NCBI GenBank assembly: GCA_018713605.1
Contig: DVOM01000038.1
Span: 1-63,570, forward strand
Direction of reading: 5' to 3'
Length of the DNA: 63,570 nt
DNA from: Scatacola_A faecigallinarum
GTDB lineage: Bacteria > Pseudomonadota > Alphaproteobacteria > RF32 > CAG-239
A program made the translations under genes and the position numbers. Below, piece by piece: positions 15,801-23,817 of the stretch. The stretch's first letter is position 1. Every line of letters starts with the position of its first letter. The notes beneath the pieces are model-generated. The model was not told the origin of the DNA, did no database searches, and was given only the letters and a program-made list of their open reading frames with translations.

Positions 15801-17005
15801 AAGACCGTGATGACGAAATCGCGATTATCCGCAGGAACTTTGACGCACGTTTGAAAGAAATGCTGTTGGGGCAGGTTGTGGTTGACGCTCCGAAAGGCAT
15901 TGCCAAGAACTCGACGATTATCGAAGAAGTTCTGGCTTCGCAGCCCTCTTCGCAGTGGCGCAAGATTGTCGTCAAAGATGAAGACGTTATGGCCAAAATC
16001 GAAGAGTTCGGCGCTGCATTTGACGCCCGTCTGGAAAGAATCCAGAAACACTTTGACAACAAGGTTGAGAAAGTACAGCGCGGCGACGATCTGCTGCCCG
16101 GCGTTCTGAAAATGGTTAAAGTCTTCATTGCGACAAAGCGTAAGATTCAAACCGGTGACAAAATTGCCGGACGCCACGGAAACAAGGGTACGATTTCCCG
16201 GGTTCTGCCGTTGCAGGACATGCCGTATATGGAAGACGGCACGCCGGTTGACATCGTGCTGAATCCGCTGGGCGTTCCGTCACGTATGAACGTCGGACAA
16301 ATTCTGGAAACCCACTTGGGCTGGGCGGCACGCGAACTCGGCGAACAGCTGAACGAAATGTGCGAACAGTACAAGCGCGGCGAAAAGACCATGGACGAAC
16401 TCAACGAAGAACTGAGAAAAATCTATGGCGACAAACAGTATAAGAACGATATTGTTCCGTTAAGCGAACCCGAAAAGCTGGAAATGATTTCCAACCTGAA
16501 ACGCGGCGTTCCGATGGCAACACCGGTATTTGACGGTGCCACCGGCGACGACATCAACAGCATGCTGTCGATGGCCGGTCTGCCGACGTCGGGTCAGATT
16601 GACCTGTATGACGGACGTACCGGCGAGAAGTTTGACCGTAAAGTTACCGTCGGTATCATTTACATGATCAAACTGCACCATATCGTCGATGAAAAGATGC
16701 ACGCCCGTTCCGTCGGTCCGTACTCTCTGGTTACCCAGCAGCCGCTGGGCGGTAAAGCTCAGTTCGGCGGTCAGCGTTTCGGCGAAATGGAAGTCTGGGC
16801 TCTGCAGGCATACGGCGCCGCCTATACGCTGCAGGAAATGCTTACCGTCAAGTCCGACGACGTTAATGGCCGTACCAAAGTTTATGAGGCTATTGTCCGC
16901 GGCGATGACGGCTTTGAAGCCGGCATTCCGGAATCTTTCAACGTTCTGGTCAAGGAAATCAAGTCCCTGTGTCTGAACGTCGAATTGCTGAACGAAGAAG
17001 TTTAA
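12830..17005 (+). CDS. rpoB: DNA-directed RNA polymerase subunit beta
   Basis: A 1391-aa full-length RpoB. The rifampicin pocket [20 protein letters not shown] and [11 protein letters not shown] is wild type at the usual Asp, His and Ser positions. The C-terminal switch and clamp region ([40 protein letters not shown]) is intact. The subunit forms one jaw of the polymerase cleft. AGGGATG about 9 nt upstream supports the ATG. It follows rplL after a 421-bp leader and is followed by rpoC after 20 bp. Confidence 0.99.
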   Translation: [1391 protein letters not shown]

Positions 17006-17025
17006 GGTAAAGGAGTTTAGTTTAC

Positions 17026-20000
17026 ATGAATGATATTATGAAATTTTTTGGTCAGCAGGTCGCCGGAGATTCTTTTGACCAAATTAAAATCTCAATCGCC
17101 TCTCCTGAACAGATTCGTTCATGGTCCTACGGTGAAGTCAAAAAGCCGGAAACCATCAACTATCGTACGTTCAAGCCGGAGAGAGACGGTTTGTTCTGTG
17201 CCCGCATTTTCGGTCCGGTTAAGGACTATGAGTGCCTGTGCGGAAAATACAAGAGAATGAAATATCGCGGCGTCGTCTGCGAAAAGTGCGGCGTTGAAGT
17301 CACGCTTTCCAAGGTTCGCCGCGAAAGAATGGGACATATTGAGCTGGCCGCGCCGGTTGCTCATATTTGGTTCCTGAAATCGCTGCCGAGCCGGATTTCG
17401 ATTTTGACCGATATTCCGATGAAGGCGCTGGAACGCGTTCTGTATTTCGAGAGCTACATCGTTATTGAACCGGGTTTGACACCGCTGGGCGTTAATGAAC
17501 TGCTGACAGAAGAACAGTATCAGGAAGCCATTGACGAGTATGGCGAAGATTCATTCCGTGCCGGCATCGGTGCCGAGGCTTTGAAGGAAATTCTGGCCTC
17601 CATCGATTTGGAAGCGGAAAGAGACGCCATTCGCGAAGAGCTGAAAGACAACGCTTCGGAAGCCAAACGCAAGAAGCTGATCAAACGTTTGAAGATTATT
17701 GAGAATTTCATCGATTCCAATACAAAACCGGAGTGGATGATTCTTGATGTTCTGCCGGTTATTCCGCCGGAACTGCGTCCGCTGGTTCCTCTGGACGGCG
17801 GCCGCTTCGCGACTTCCGATCTGAACGACTTGTACCGCCGCGTCATCAATCGCAACAACCGTCTGAAAAGACTGCTGGAACTGCATGCGCCGGATATTAT
17901 CATCCGCAACGAAAAACGCATGTTGCAGGAATCGGTTGACGCCTTGTTTGACAACGGCCGCCGTGCCCGCGCGATTACCGGCACCAACAAGCGTCCGCTG
18001 AAATCGCTGTCCGATATGCTGAAAGGCAAACAGGGTCGTTTCCGTCAGAACCTGCTGGGTAAGCGCGTTGACTATTCCGGCCGTTCGGTTATTACGGTCG
18101 GTCCGGAACTCAAGCTGCATCAGTGCGGTTTGCCGAAGAAGATGGCTCTGGAGCTGTTCAAGCCCTTCGTTTATGCCAAACTGGAGCTTTACGGCCACGC
18201 GACGACGATTAAGGCGGCCAAGAGAATGGTCGAAAAAGAGCGTCCGGAAGTCTGGGATATTCTGGAAGAGGTTATTCGCGAGCATCCGGTTCTCTTAAAC
18301 CGTGCGCCGACGTTGCACCGTCTGGGTATTCAGGCATTTGAGCCGGTTCTGGTCGAAGGCAAGGCCATTCATCTGCATCCGTTGGTTTGTACGGCGTTCA
18401 ACGCTGACTTCGACGGCGACCAAATGGCCGTCCATGTTCCTTTGTCTGTTGAAGCGCAGCTGGAAGCCCGCGTACTGATGATGTCGACCAACAACATTCT
18501 GTCGCCGGCTTCGGGTAAGCCGATTATCGTTCCGACTCAAGACATGGTTCTGGGTATCTATTACCTGACCTATGATGCCGACGGTCTGAAGGGCGAAGGT
18601 TCTGTCTTTGCCGATACGAATGAGGTTGAGATGGCTCTGGATGCCAAGGTTGTTGACCTGCATGCCAAAATCAAATGCCGTATGGAATATATGGCCGATG
18701 ACGGCGAATTGAAGTACGGTCTGGTCGAGACAACTCCGGGACGTATTCTGGTTTCGCAGATTCTGCCGAAGCATAAGGACGTTCCGTTCTCGCTGGTCAA
18801 CCGTCTGGTCAAGAAGAAGGAAATTGCCGAGATTATTGATATCGTTTACCGCCATTGCGGCCAGAAGGAAACGGTTCTGTTTGTCGACAAGATTATGACG
18901 CTCGGCTTTACCAACGCCTGCAAGGCAGGTATTTCTTTCGGCAAGGATGACCTTATCGTTCCTGACGCCAAGAAGACCCTGATTGCCGAAACCGAAGCTC
19001 AGGTCAAGGAATTTGAGCAACAGTATCAGAACGGTCTGATTACCAAAGGCGAGAAATACAACAAGGTGGTCGATATCTGGGCTGCCTGCACCGATAAAAT
19101 TGCCGACGAAATGATGAAAAACATTTCGAAGACTGAAAACGGCTACATCAACTCCGTCTATATGATGGCTCACTCCGGCGCCCGCGGTTCCGCCGCCCAA
19201 ATGCGCCAGCTGGCCGGTATGCGCGGTTTGATGGCCAAACCGAGCGGCGAAATTATCGAACAGCCGATTATCTCAAACTTTAAAGAGGGTCTGACCGTGC
19301 TTGAGTACTTTAACTCGACTCACGGTGCCCGTAAAGGTCTGGCGGATACGGCTCTGAAAACCGCAAACTCCGGTTACCTGACCCGTCGTCTGGTTGACGT
19401 TGCTCAGGATGTGGTCATTACCGAAACCAACTGCGGTACCGAACGCGGCATTATTGTCCGTCCGGTCGTCGACGGCGGTAACGTCATCGTTTCCATCGGC
19501 GAGCGTATTTTGGGCCGTACCATTCAGGAAGACATCCTGCATCCGGAAACCGGCGAGGTTCTGGTTCAGAAAGGCAAACTGATTGACGAAAACGATGTCG
19601 AAGTTGTCGAGAAGGCCGGCGTTGAACAGGTCAAAATCCGTTCGGTTCTGACCTGCGAAACCAAGAACGGCGTCTGCGCTGCCTGTTATGGCCGTGATTT
19701 GGCCCGCGGTACGCCGGTTAACATCGGCGAAGCGGTCGGCGTCATTGCCGCGCAGTCCATTGGTGAACCGGGTACGCAGCTGACGATGAGAACCTTCCAC
19801 ATCGGCGGTGCCGCTTCCAAGTCTGCCGAGCAGGCTTCGGTTGAGGTCCCGTTTGCAGGTGTACTGAAGCTTGAAAACAATCACTCTGTCATCAATCAGG
19901 ACGGCCATGCGATTGTTCTGTCGCGCAACTGCGAAATCGTTATTGAGGACGCCAACGGCCGTGAAAAGTCCCGCCACCATGTTCCTTACGGCACCAAGAT

Positions 20001-21216
20001 TTTGACTGCCGAAGGTTCCAAGGTTAAGAAGGGGCAGAAAGTGGCCGAGTGGGATCCGTTTACCATTCCGGTTATTACCGAAAAAGAAGGTAAAGTCGAG
20101 CTGGTTGACCTGATTAACAACGTTTCGGTTAAGGAAAGCGTTGACGAAACGACCGGTATCGTTTCCAAAGTGGTTATCGACTGGCGTTCGGGTTCGAACA
20201 GCGCCGGCCTGAAACCGAGCATTGTTCTGAAAGATGCCAAAGGCAAACCGGTTACGTTCGACAACGGCAAGGAAGTCCGCTACTATCTGTCGGTTGACGC
20301 CATTCTGACGGTAGACAACGGTGCCGAGGTTAAAGTCGGTGACGTTATCGCCCGTATTCCGAGAGAAAGCTCCAAGACGAAGGATATTACCGGCGGTCTG
20401 CCGCGCGTTGCCGAGCTGTTTGAAGCCCGTCGTCCGAAAGATCAGGCGATTATTTCCGACATTGACGGTATGGTTGAATTCGGTAAGGATTATAAGGCCA
20501 AGCAGCGGATTACCGTTGTGCCGAAGAAAGGCGAGCCGATTGAATATCTGATTCCGAAGGGACGTCATCTGGTTGTTCAGGACGGAGACATTGTCAAAAA
20601 AGGCGATTTGCTGGTTGAAGGCACGCCGGCGCCGCATGACATTCTGCGTGTTCTGGGCGTTGAGAAGCTGGCTGAATATCTGGTTAAGGAAGTTCAGGAC
20701 GTTTACCGTCTGCAAGGTGTTAAGATTAACGACAAGCATATTGAGGTTATCGTTTCGCAGATGCTGAGAAAAGTTGAAGTTACCGTTCCGGGCGATACAA
20801 CGTTCCTCATCGGCGAACAGGTTGACCGTGATGTGTTTGAAGCAGAAAACGCCAAGGTTATTGCGGAGAACGGGACGCCGGCTCAGGCTGACCCGATCCT
20901 GCTCGGTATTACCAAGGCTTCGCTGCAGACCAAGTCGTTTATCTCTGCCGCATCCTTCCAGGAAACGACCCGCGTTCTGACCGAAGCGGCGGTTGCCGGC
21001 AAGGTCGACAAGCTGGTCGGACTGAAAGAGAACGTTATTGTCGGCCGTTTGATTCCGGCCGGTACCGGTACCGTTCTGCGGGCTCTCAAGAAGGTTGCCG
21101 CCCAGAATGACAAGGAAATTCTGGCTTTGAAAGAAGAAGCGGCTCAGGCTCAGCTTGAACAGCATGCCAATCATGAGGATGCTGCTCCGGCGGCAGAGGA
21201 AACACCTGCCGAATAA
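17026..21216 (+). CDS. rpoC: DNA-directed RNA polymerase subunit beta'
   Basis: A 1396-aa full-length RpoC. The N-terminal zinc finger (CLCGKYKRMKYRGVVCEKCG, from about residue 70), the catalytic Mg-binding loop NADFDGDQMAVH, the second zinc site with CETKNGVCAACYGRDLARG and the trigger-loop region (MRQLAGMRGLMAKPSGEII) are intact. KGAGT-like GGAG 12 nt upstream marks the start. The C-terminus ends in an acidic, Ala-rich tail. A strong terminator follows; the str operon is not downstream but about 41 kb away. Confidence 0.99.
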   Translation: MNDIMKFFGQQVAGDSFDQIKISIASPEQIRSWSYGEVKKPETINYRTFKPERDGLFCARIFGPVKDYECLCGKYKRMKYRGVVCEKCGVEVTLSKVRRERMGHIELAAPVAHIWFLKSLPSRISILTDIPMKALERVLYFESYIVIEPGLTPLGVNELLTEEQYQEAIDEYGEDSFRAGIGAEALKEILASIDLEAERDAIREELKDNASEAKRKKLIKRLKIIENFIDSNTKPEWMILDVLPVIPPELRPLVPLDGGRFATSDLNDLYRRVINRNNRLKRLLELHAPDIIIRNEKRMLQESVDALFDNGRRARAITGTNKRPLKSLSDMLKGKQGRFRQNLLGKRVDYSGRSVITVGPELKLHQCGLPKKMALELFKPFVYAKLELYGHATTIKAAKRMVEKERPEVWDILEEVIREHPVLLNRAPTLHRLGIQAFEPVLVEGKAIHLHPLVCTAFNADFDGDQMAVHVPLSVEAQLEARVLMMSTNNILSPASGKPIIVPTQDMVLGIYYLTYDADGLKGEGSVFADTNEVEMALDAKVVDLHAKIKCRMEYMADDGELKYGLVETTPGRILVSQILPKHKDVPFSLVNRLVKKKEIAEIIDIVYRHCGQKETVLFVDKIMTLGFTNACKAGISFGKDDLIVPDAKKTLIAETEAQVKEFEQQYQNGLITKGEKYNKVVDIWAACTDKIADEMMKNISKTENGYINSVYMMAHSGARGSAAQMRQLAGMRGLMAKPSGEIIEQPIISNFKEGLTVLEYFNSTHGARKGLADTALKTANSGYLTRRLVDVAQDVVITETNCGTERGIIVRPVVDGGNVIVSIGERILGRTIQEDILHPETGEVLVQKGKLIDENDVEVVEKAGVEQVKIRSVLTCETKNGVCAACYGRDLARGTPVNIGEAVGVIAAQSIGEPGTQLTMRTFHIGGAASKSAEQASVEVPFAGVLKLENNHSVINQDGHAIVLSRNCEIVIEDANGREKSRHHVPYGTKILTAEGSKVKKGQKVAEWDPFTIPVITEKEGKVELVDLINNVSVKESVDETTGIVSKVVIDWRSGSNSAGLKPSIVLKDAKGKPVTFDNGKEVRYYLSVDAILTVDNGAEVKVGDVIARIPRESSKTKDITGGLPRVAELFEARRPKDQAIISDIDGMVEFGKDYKAKQRITVVPKKGEPIEYLIPKGRHLVVQDGDIVKKGDLLVEGTPAPHDILRVLGVEKLAEYLVKEVQDVYRLQGVKINDKHIEVIVSQMLRKVEVTVPGDTTFLIGEQVDRDVFEAENAKVIAENGTPAQADPILLGITKASLQTKSFISAASFQETTRVLTEAAVAGKVDKLVGLKENVIVGRLIPAGTGTVLRALKKVAAQNDKEILALKEEAAQAQLEQHANHEDAAPAAEETPAE

Positions 21217-21237
21217 GCAGTTGTGCCAATCCGCAAA

Positions 21238-21268
21238 AGGCTGAAGAGAATTTCTCTTCAGCCTTTTT
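21238..21268 (+). terminator. Terminator of the rpoBC operon
   Basis: A perfect 12-bp stem AGGCTGAAGAGA/TCTCTTCAGCCT with a 3-nt loop and TTTTT, 20 bp after the rpoC stop. Confidence 0.95.
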
Positions 21269-21379
21269 GTATGTGCGGCACATTTGAAATTGACTTTTTT
21301 GATATTTTTGTCTAAAATAAAACCCGGAAAATGATTAATATGTCAAAGAATTAGTTTGTTTAACTTAAATATTGTCACA

Positions 21380-21772
21380 ATGGAAAAGTTTATTATTGAG
21401 AATCTGGGTTTGCTTATCGCAGTTTTTTTCTTAATCGGCCTTGTCCTGATTCAGCGCTGGAAAATCAAGTACTTGGAAAGACTTGTTGTCAACAGCGACG
21501 ATTTGAAGTCAAGAGCGGAGTTTGAAACGAAAGAATCGCAGGCCGGCGCCTATTTTCAGGAAAAGGTTATCGGCGAGCTTTTGAAAGAATTTTCCGATGA
21601 AGAGCTTATGGCGATTGAGGACAGAATGGCCCGCCACATTCGCAGAATTTCGAATATGGAGATTCAGGACGGCGACATGCTGAAGGAACTTGACGTATAC
21701 CGTCTTTGCCGACGGTATGTTGCTTTTGAGAACAGAAACCGCAGGAAGAATGCTGAAACTTCTGCAGTATGA
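21380..21772 (+). CDS. Hypothetical single-span membrane protein (130 aa)
   Basis: One N-terminal membrane helix (IENLGLLIAVFFLIGLVLI, residues about 5-23) and a charged helical cytoplasmic part (FSDEELMAIEDRMARHIRRI) with likely coiled coil. No known domain. An in-frame TTG at 21356 would add 8 residues; neither start has a good Shine-Dalgarno, so I prefer the ATG. The stop overlaps the next small membrane protein by 4 bp, which points to a two-gene unit between the rpoBC terminator and the terminator at 22110. Confidence 0.6.
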   Translation: MEKFIIENLGLLIAVFFLIGLVLIQRWKIKYLERLVVNSDDLKSRAEFETKESQAGAYFQEKVIGELLKEFSDEELMAIEDRMARHIRRISNMEIQDGDMLKELDVYRLCRRYVAFENRNRRKNAETSAV

Positions 21773-22092
21773 ACAGCGGGGAATATATTGCCGTTGTGCT
21801 TGTACTGTGCGGTATTGTCGTTTTTGTTCTGGCGGATAAACTGATTGCGGTTCGGCGGACGGTCGGGCGCCAGGAAGTCATTATCAATCATCAGATTGCC
21901 GACATGAAACGTATGATTGCCGAGCTGGAGAGTTGGGAAAAGTGCCTGCATTTGATTTTTGAGGACAAGCCGGAGGAAGTTCTCTTGCTCTTTGACGAAA
22001 AGATTTTGCGTGCAGAAAGCGAAAGACGGCATTGGGAAGTTCGGCGGCTTAAAAAACTGAAAAGAAAGTTTGTTGAAAAACTGCAAAGCTGA
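21769..22092 (+). CDS. Hypothetical single-span membrane protein (107 aa)
   Basis: N-terminal membrane helix (YIAVVLVLCGIVVFVLA, residues about 6-22), then a basic, helical coiled-coil region (RRTVGRQEVIINHQIADMKR, ending RLKKLKRKFVEKLQS). It overlaps the preceding membrane protein by 4 bp, and both have the same plan (short N-out anchor, helical cytoplasmic tail), so they may act as a pair. No recognised family. A terminator follows within 20 bp. Confidence 0.6.
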   Translation: MNSGEYIAVVLVLCGIVVFVLADKLIAVRRTVGRQEVIINHQIADMKRMIAELESWEKCLHLIFEDKPEEVLLLFDEKILRAESERRHWEVRRLKKLKRKFVEKLQS

Positions 22093-22109
22093 CTTTTTTT
22101 GACAGAAAG

Positions 22110-22137
22110 CGCTTAAGATTGTTCTTAAGCGTTTTTT
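22110..22137 (+). terminator. Terminator after the two small membrane proteins
   Basis: Stem CGCTTAAG/CTTAAGCG with a 6-nt loop followed by TTTTTT. Confidence 0.9.
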
Positions 22138-22258
22138 GTTGATTTTCGTCAGAAAAAGTGTATAAGGAAAACCGAATTTTTTTATTATTCTTCACAATTA
22201 GTGTGAAATTTTTTTGAGATAATCGAAAAATCATATAAAACCACTTAATTTTGTGCTT

Positions 22259-22849
22259 ATGAAGACCAAAAAGTATCTGGAGAGACTGCTGAAAAATGAA
22301 GCGGTTCTCAGCGGAAATGTGGCTCAGTCTGCTTATCGCAGGGTTGATTTTGATGTTGATGCGGCGGTTGAATTTGCCAATGCGGCGGCCCTCAACATGC
22401 TTATCAAACTCAGCAAACTGGCAAAACTCTTTGAGGCTCATTATGCCGAAACGGTTTCCCAAAAGAAAACGGGGCTGATTCAGCTGTTTCGTCGCGGATG
22501 GTTGGACAGGGAACGCCGGTTTTGGGAAATTTTCGGTACGGAGATTGCAAAAATCAGAACCAGACGGATGTTGGAGGCAATGACCAGAGACGGCAAACTG
22601 CATGTGCGCCGCAATAATCTGGATTTTAACGCCGAAGCCGCCAAGGCTTATTATCTGTCATTGGATGAGGAAAAGAGACTCTTGCTGCTCGGCAACGTCG
22701 GCAGAAAAGCTGATAATTCGTTCCGGCTTTTTCAGGAAAATCTGGAAAAAGAGGAAATCAGCTCCGGCGATATCGAGAACTACAAAAACAGCGCCCTTTT
22801 CTGGGGTGAGGTTTGGGATTTTTTAAGCAGCATCAAGATTGCTGCCTGA
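22259..22849 (+). CDS. Hypothetical cytoplasmic helical protein (196 aa)
   Basis: Begins MKTKKYLERLLKNEAVLSG; a GTG 6 bp upstream is an alternative start. Mostly helical and charged, with no signal peptide, membrane span or recognised domain. The upstream region is AT-rich and lacks a clear Shine-Dalgarno. It follows a terminator, so it has its own promoter, and is followed after 19 bp by a 32-codon membrane peptide gene. Possibly lineage-specific. Confidence 0.55.
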   Translation: MKTKKYLERLLKNEAVLSGNVAQSAYRRVDFDVDAAVEFANAAALNMLIKLSKLAKLFEAHYAETVSQKKTGLIQLFRRGWLDRERRFWEIFGTEIAKIRTRRMLEAMTRDGKLHVRRNNLDFNAEAAKAYYLSLDEEKRLLLLGNVGRKADNSFRLFQENLEKEEISSGDIENYKNSALFWGEVWDFLSSIKIAA

Positions 22850-22868
22850 CATTTTAACGTGTTAAGCT

Positions 22869-22967
22869 ATGTTAGCAGGATTGATTATTTTTGTGCTGGT
22901 TTTTATCTTTTGGGGAGTGCGTATGGTTCACGACAGCCCTCCCGTCAAAAACCGTTGGAAAGAGTGA
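22869..22967 (+). CDS. Small single-span membrane protein (32 aa)
   Basis: An ATG-TGA frame of 32 codons: MLAGLIIFVLVFIFWGVR followed by a short polar tail ending KNRWKE. The first 18 residues form a clean membrane helix with a positive C-terminal flank. It sits between the 196-aa orphan (19 bp upstream) and a strong terminator (8 bp downstream), a position that favours a real last gene of the unit. The Shine-Dalgarno is poor. The function is unknown. Confidence 0.45.
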   Translation: MLAGLIIFVLVFIFWGVRMVHDSPPVKNRWKE

Positions 22968-22974
22968 AAAAAAG

Positions 22975-23008
22975 CGTTCTTGTTCCCGAGGAATAAGAAC
23001 GTTTTTTT
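22975..23008 (+). terminator. Terminator after the 32-aa membrane protein
   Basis: Stem CGTTCTT/AAGAACG, with an inner TTCC/GGAA, followed by TTTTTTT. Confidence 0.9.
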
Positions 23009-23089
23009 GTGTGTGAATGTTTTTTTTCTTTTGTGCTGGCACGGGAATGTCGTAAAGTGTATTCAGTAGGTTAACAAAGGAGAAAACTG

Positions 23090-23728
23090 ATGAAAAAACT
23101 GATATTGTCCGCAGTTGCCGTCTGCTTTCTGGCGGCCTGCGCAACGGATCCGTATACAGGAGAGAGCAAGGTTTCCAAGACAGCCTGGGGCACCGGTATC
23201 GGCACTCTGGCCGGCGCCGGCATCGGCGCATTGGTCGGCGGCGAAAAGGGTGCGTTGGTTGGTGCCGGTATCGGCGCGGTCGGCGGCGCGAGTGTCGGCG
23301 GCTATATGGATATTCAGGCGCGCAGGCTGCGTGAAGAATTGGTCGGAACCGGCGTGCAGGTGCAAAAAGTCGGCGACAACGTTCGCCTGATTATGCCGAG
23401 CAACATTACTTTTGATACGGATTCCGCCGTATTCAAGCCGGTGTTTAACAATATTCTGACTTCGGTTGCCAAAGTTATTAACGAGTTTGACAAGACGAAG
23501 GTTCAGGTTGCCGGTTATACGGACAGCACGGGCAGCGCCGCCTATAACAATACGCTGTCACTGCAGCGCGCTCAGGCGGTGGCCAATTATCTGAAACTGC
23601 GTGACGTCAGCGCTTCGCGTCTGATGGTATATGGCTACGGTTCCAGTAATCCGATTGCCAGCAATGCAACGGCAGCCGGCCGCGAGCAAAACCGGCGCGT
23701 TGAGATAACGCTGATTAATGCCCGGTAA
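23090..23728 (+). CDS. OmpA-family peptidoglycan-binding lipoprotein (YiaD-like)
   Basis: A 212-aa lipoprotein: signal sequence with lipobox LAAC (Cys about residue 17), a glycine-zipper segment (GTLAGAGIGALVGGEKGALV, residues about 43-62) that may insert in a membrane, and a C-terminal OmpA domain (residues about 95-212). The peptidoglycan-binding motif GYTDSTGS...LSLQRAQAVANYL and NRRVEITL are present. It would tie the outer membrane to the cell wall. GGAG 7 nt upstream supports the start; a bidirectional terminator separates it from convergent ftsZ. It is transcribed alone. Confidence 0.92.
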   Translation: MKKLILSAVAVCFLAACATDPYTGESKVSKTAWGTGIGTLAGAGIGALVGGEKGALVGAGIGAVGGASVGGYMDIQARRLREELVGTGVQVQKVGDNVRLIMPSNITFDTDSAVFKPVFNNILTSVAKVINEFDKTKVQVAGYTDSTGSAAYNNTLSLQRAQAVANYLKLRDVSASRLMVYGYGSSNPIASNATAAGREQNRRVEITLINAR

Positions 23729-23757
23729 AAGGCAGACAGTCGTTTGGATACAGGCAT

Positions 23758-23789
23758 AAAAAAGCGGAAATATTCATTTCCGCTTTTTT
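23758..23789. terminator. Bidirectional terminator between the OmpA lipoprotein and ftsZ
   Basis: AAAAAAGCGGAAAT/ATTTCCGCTTTTTT with a 4-nt loop has A- and T-runs on both sides, so it can end transcripts from both strands. Confidence 0.9.
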
Positions 23790-23817
23790 CAGGTTTATAA
23801 CGTAATAATTTTCGGGA

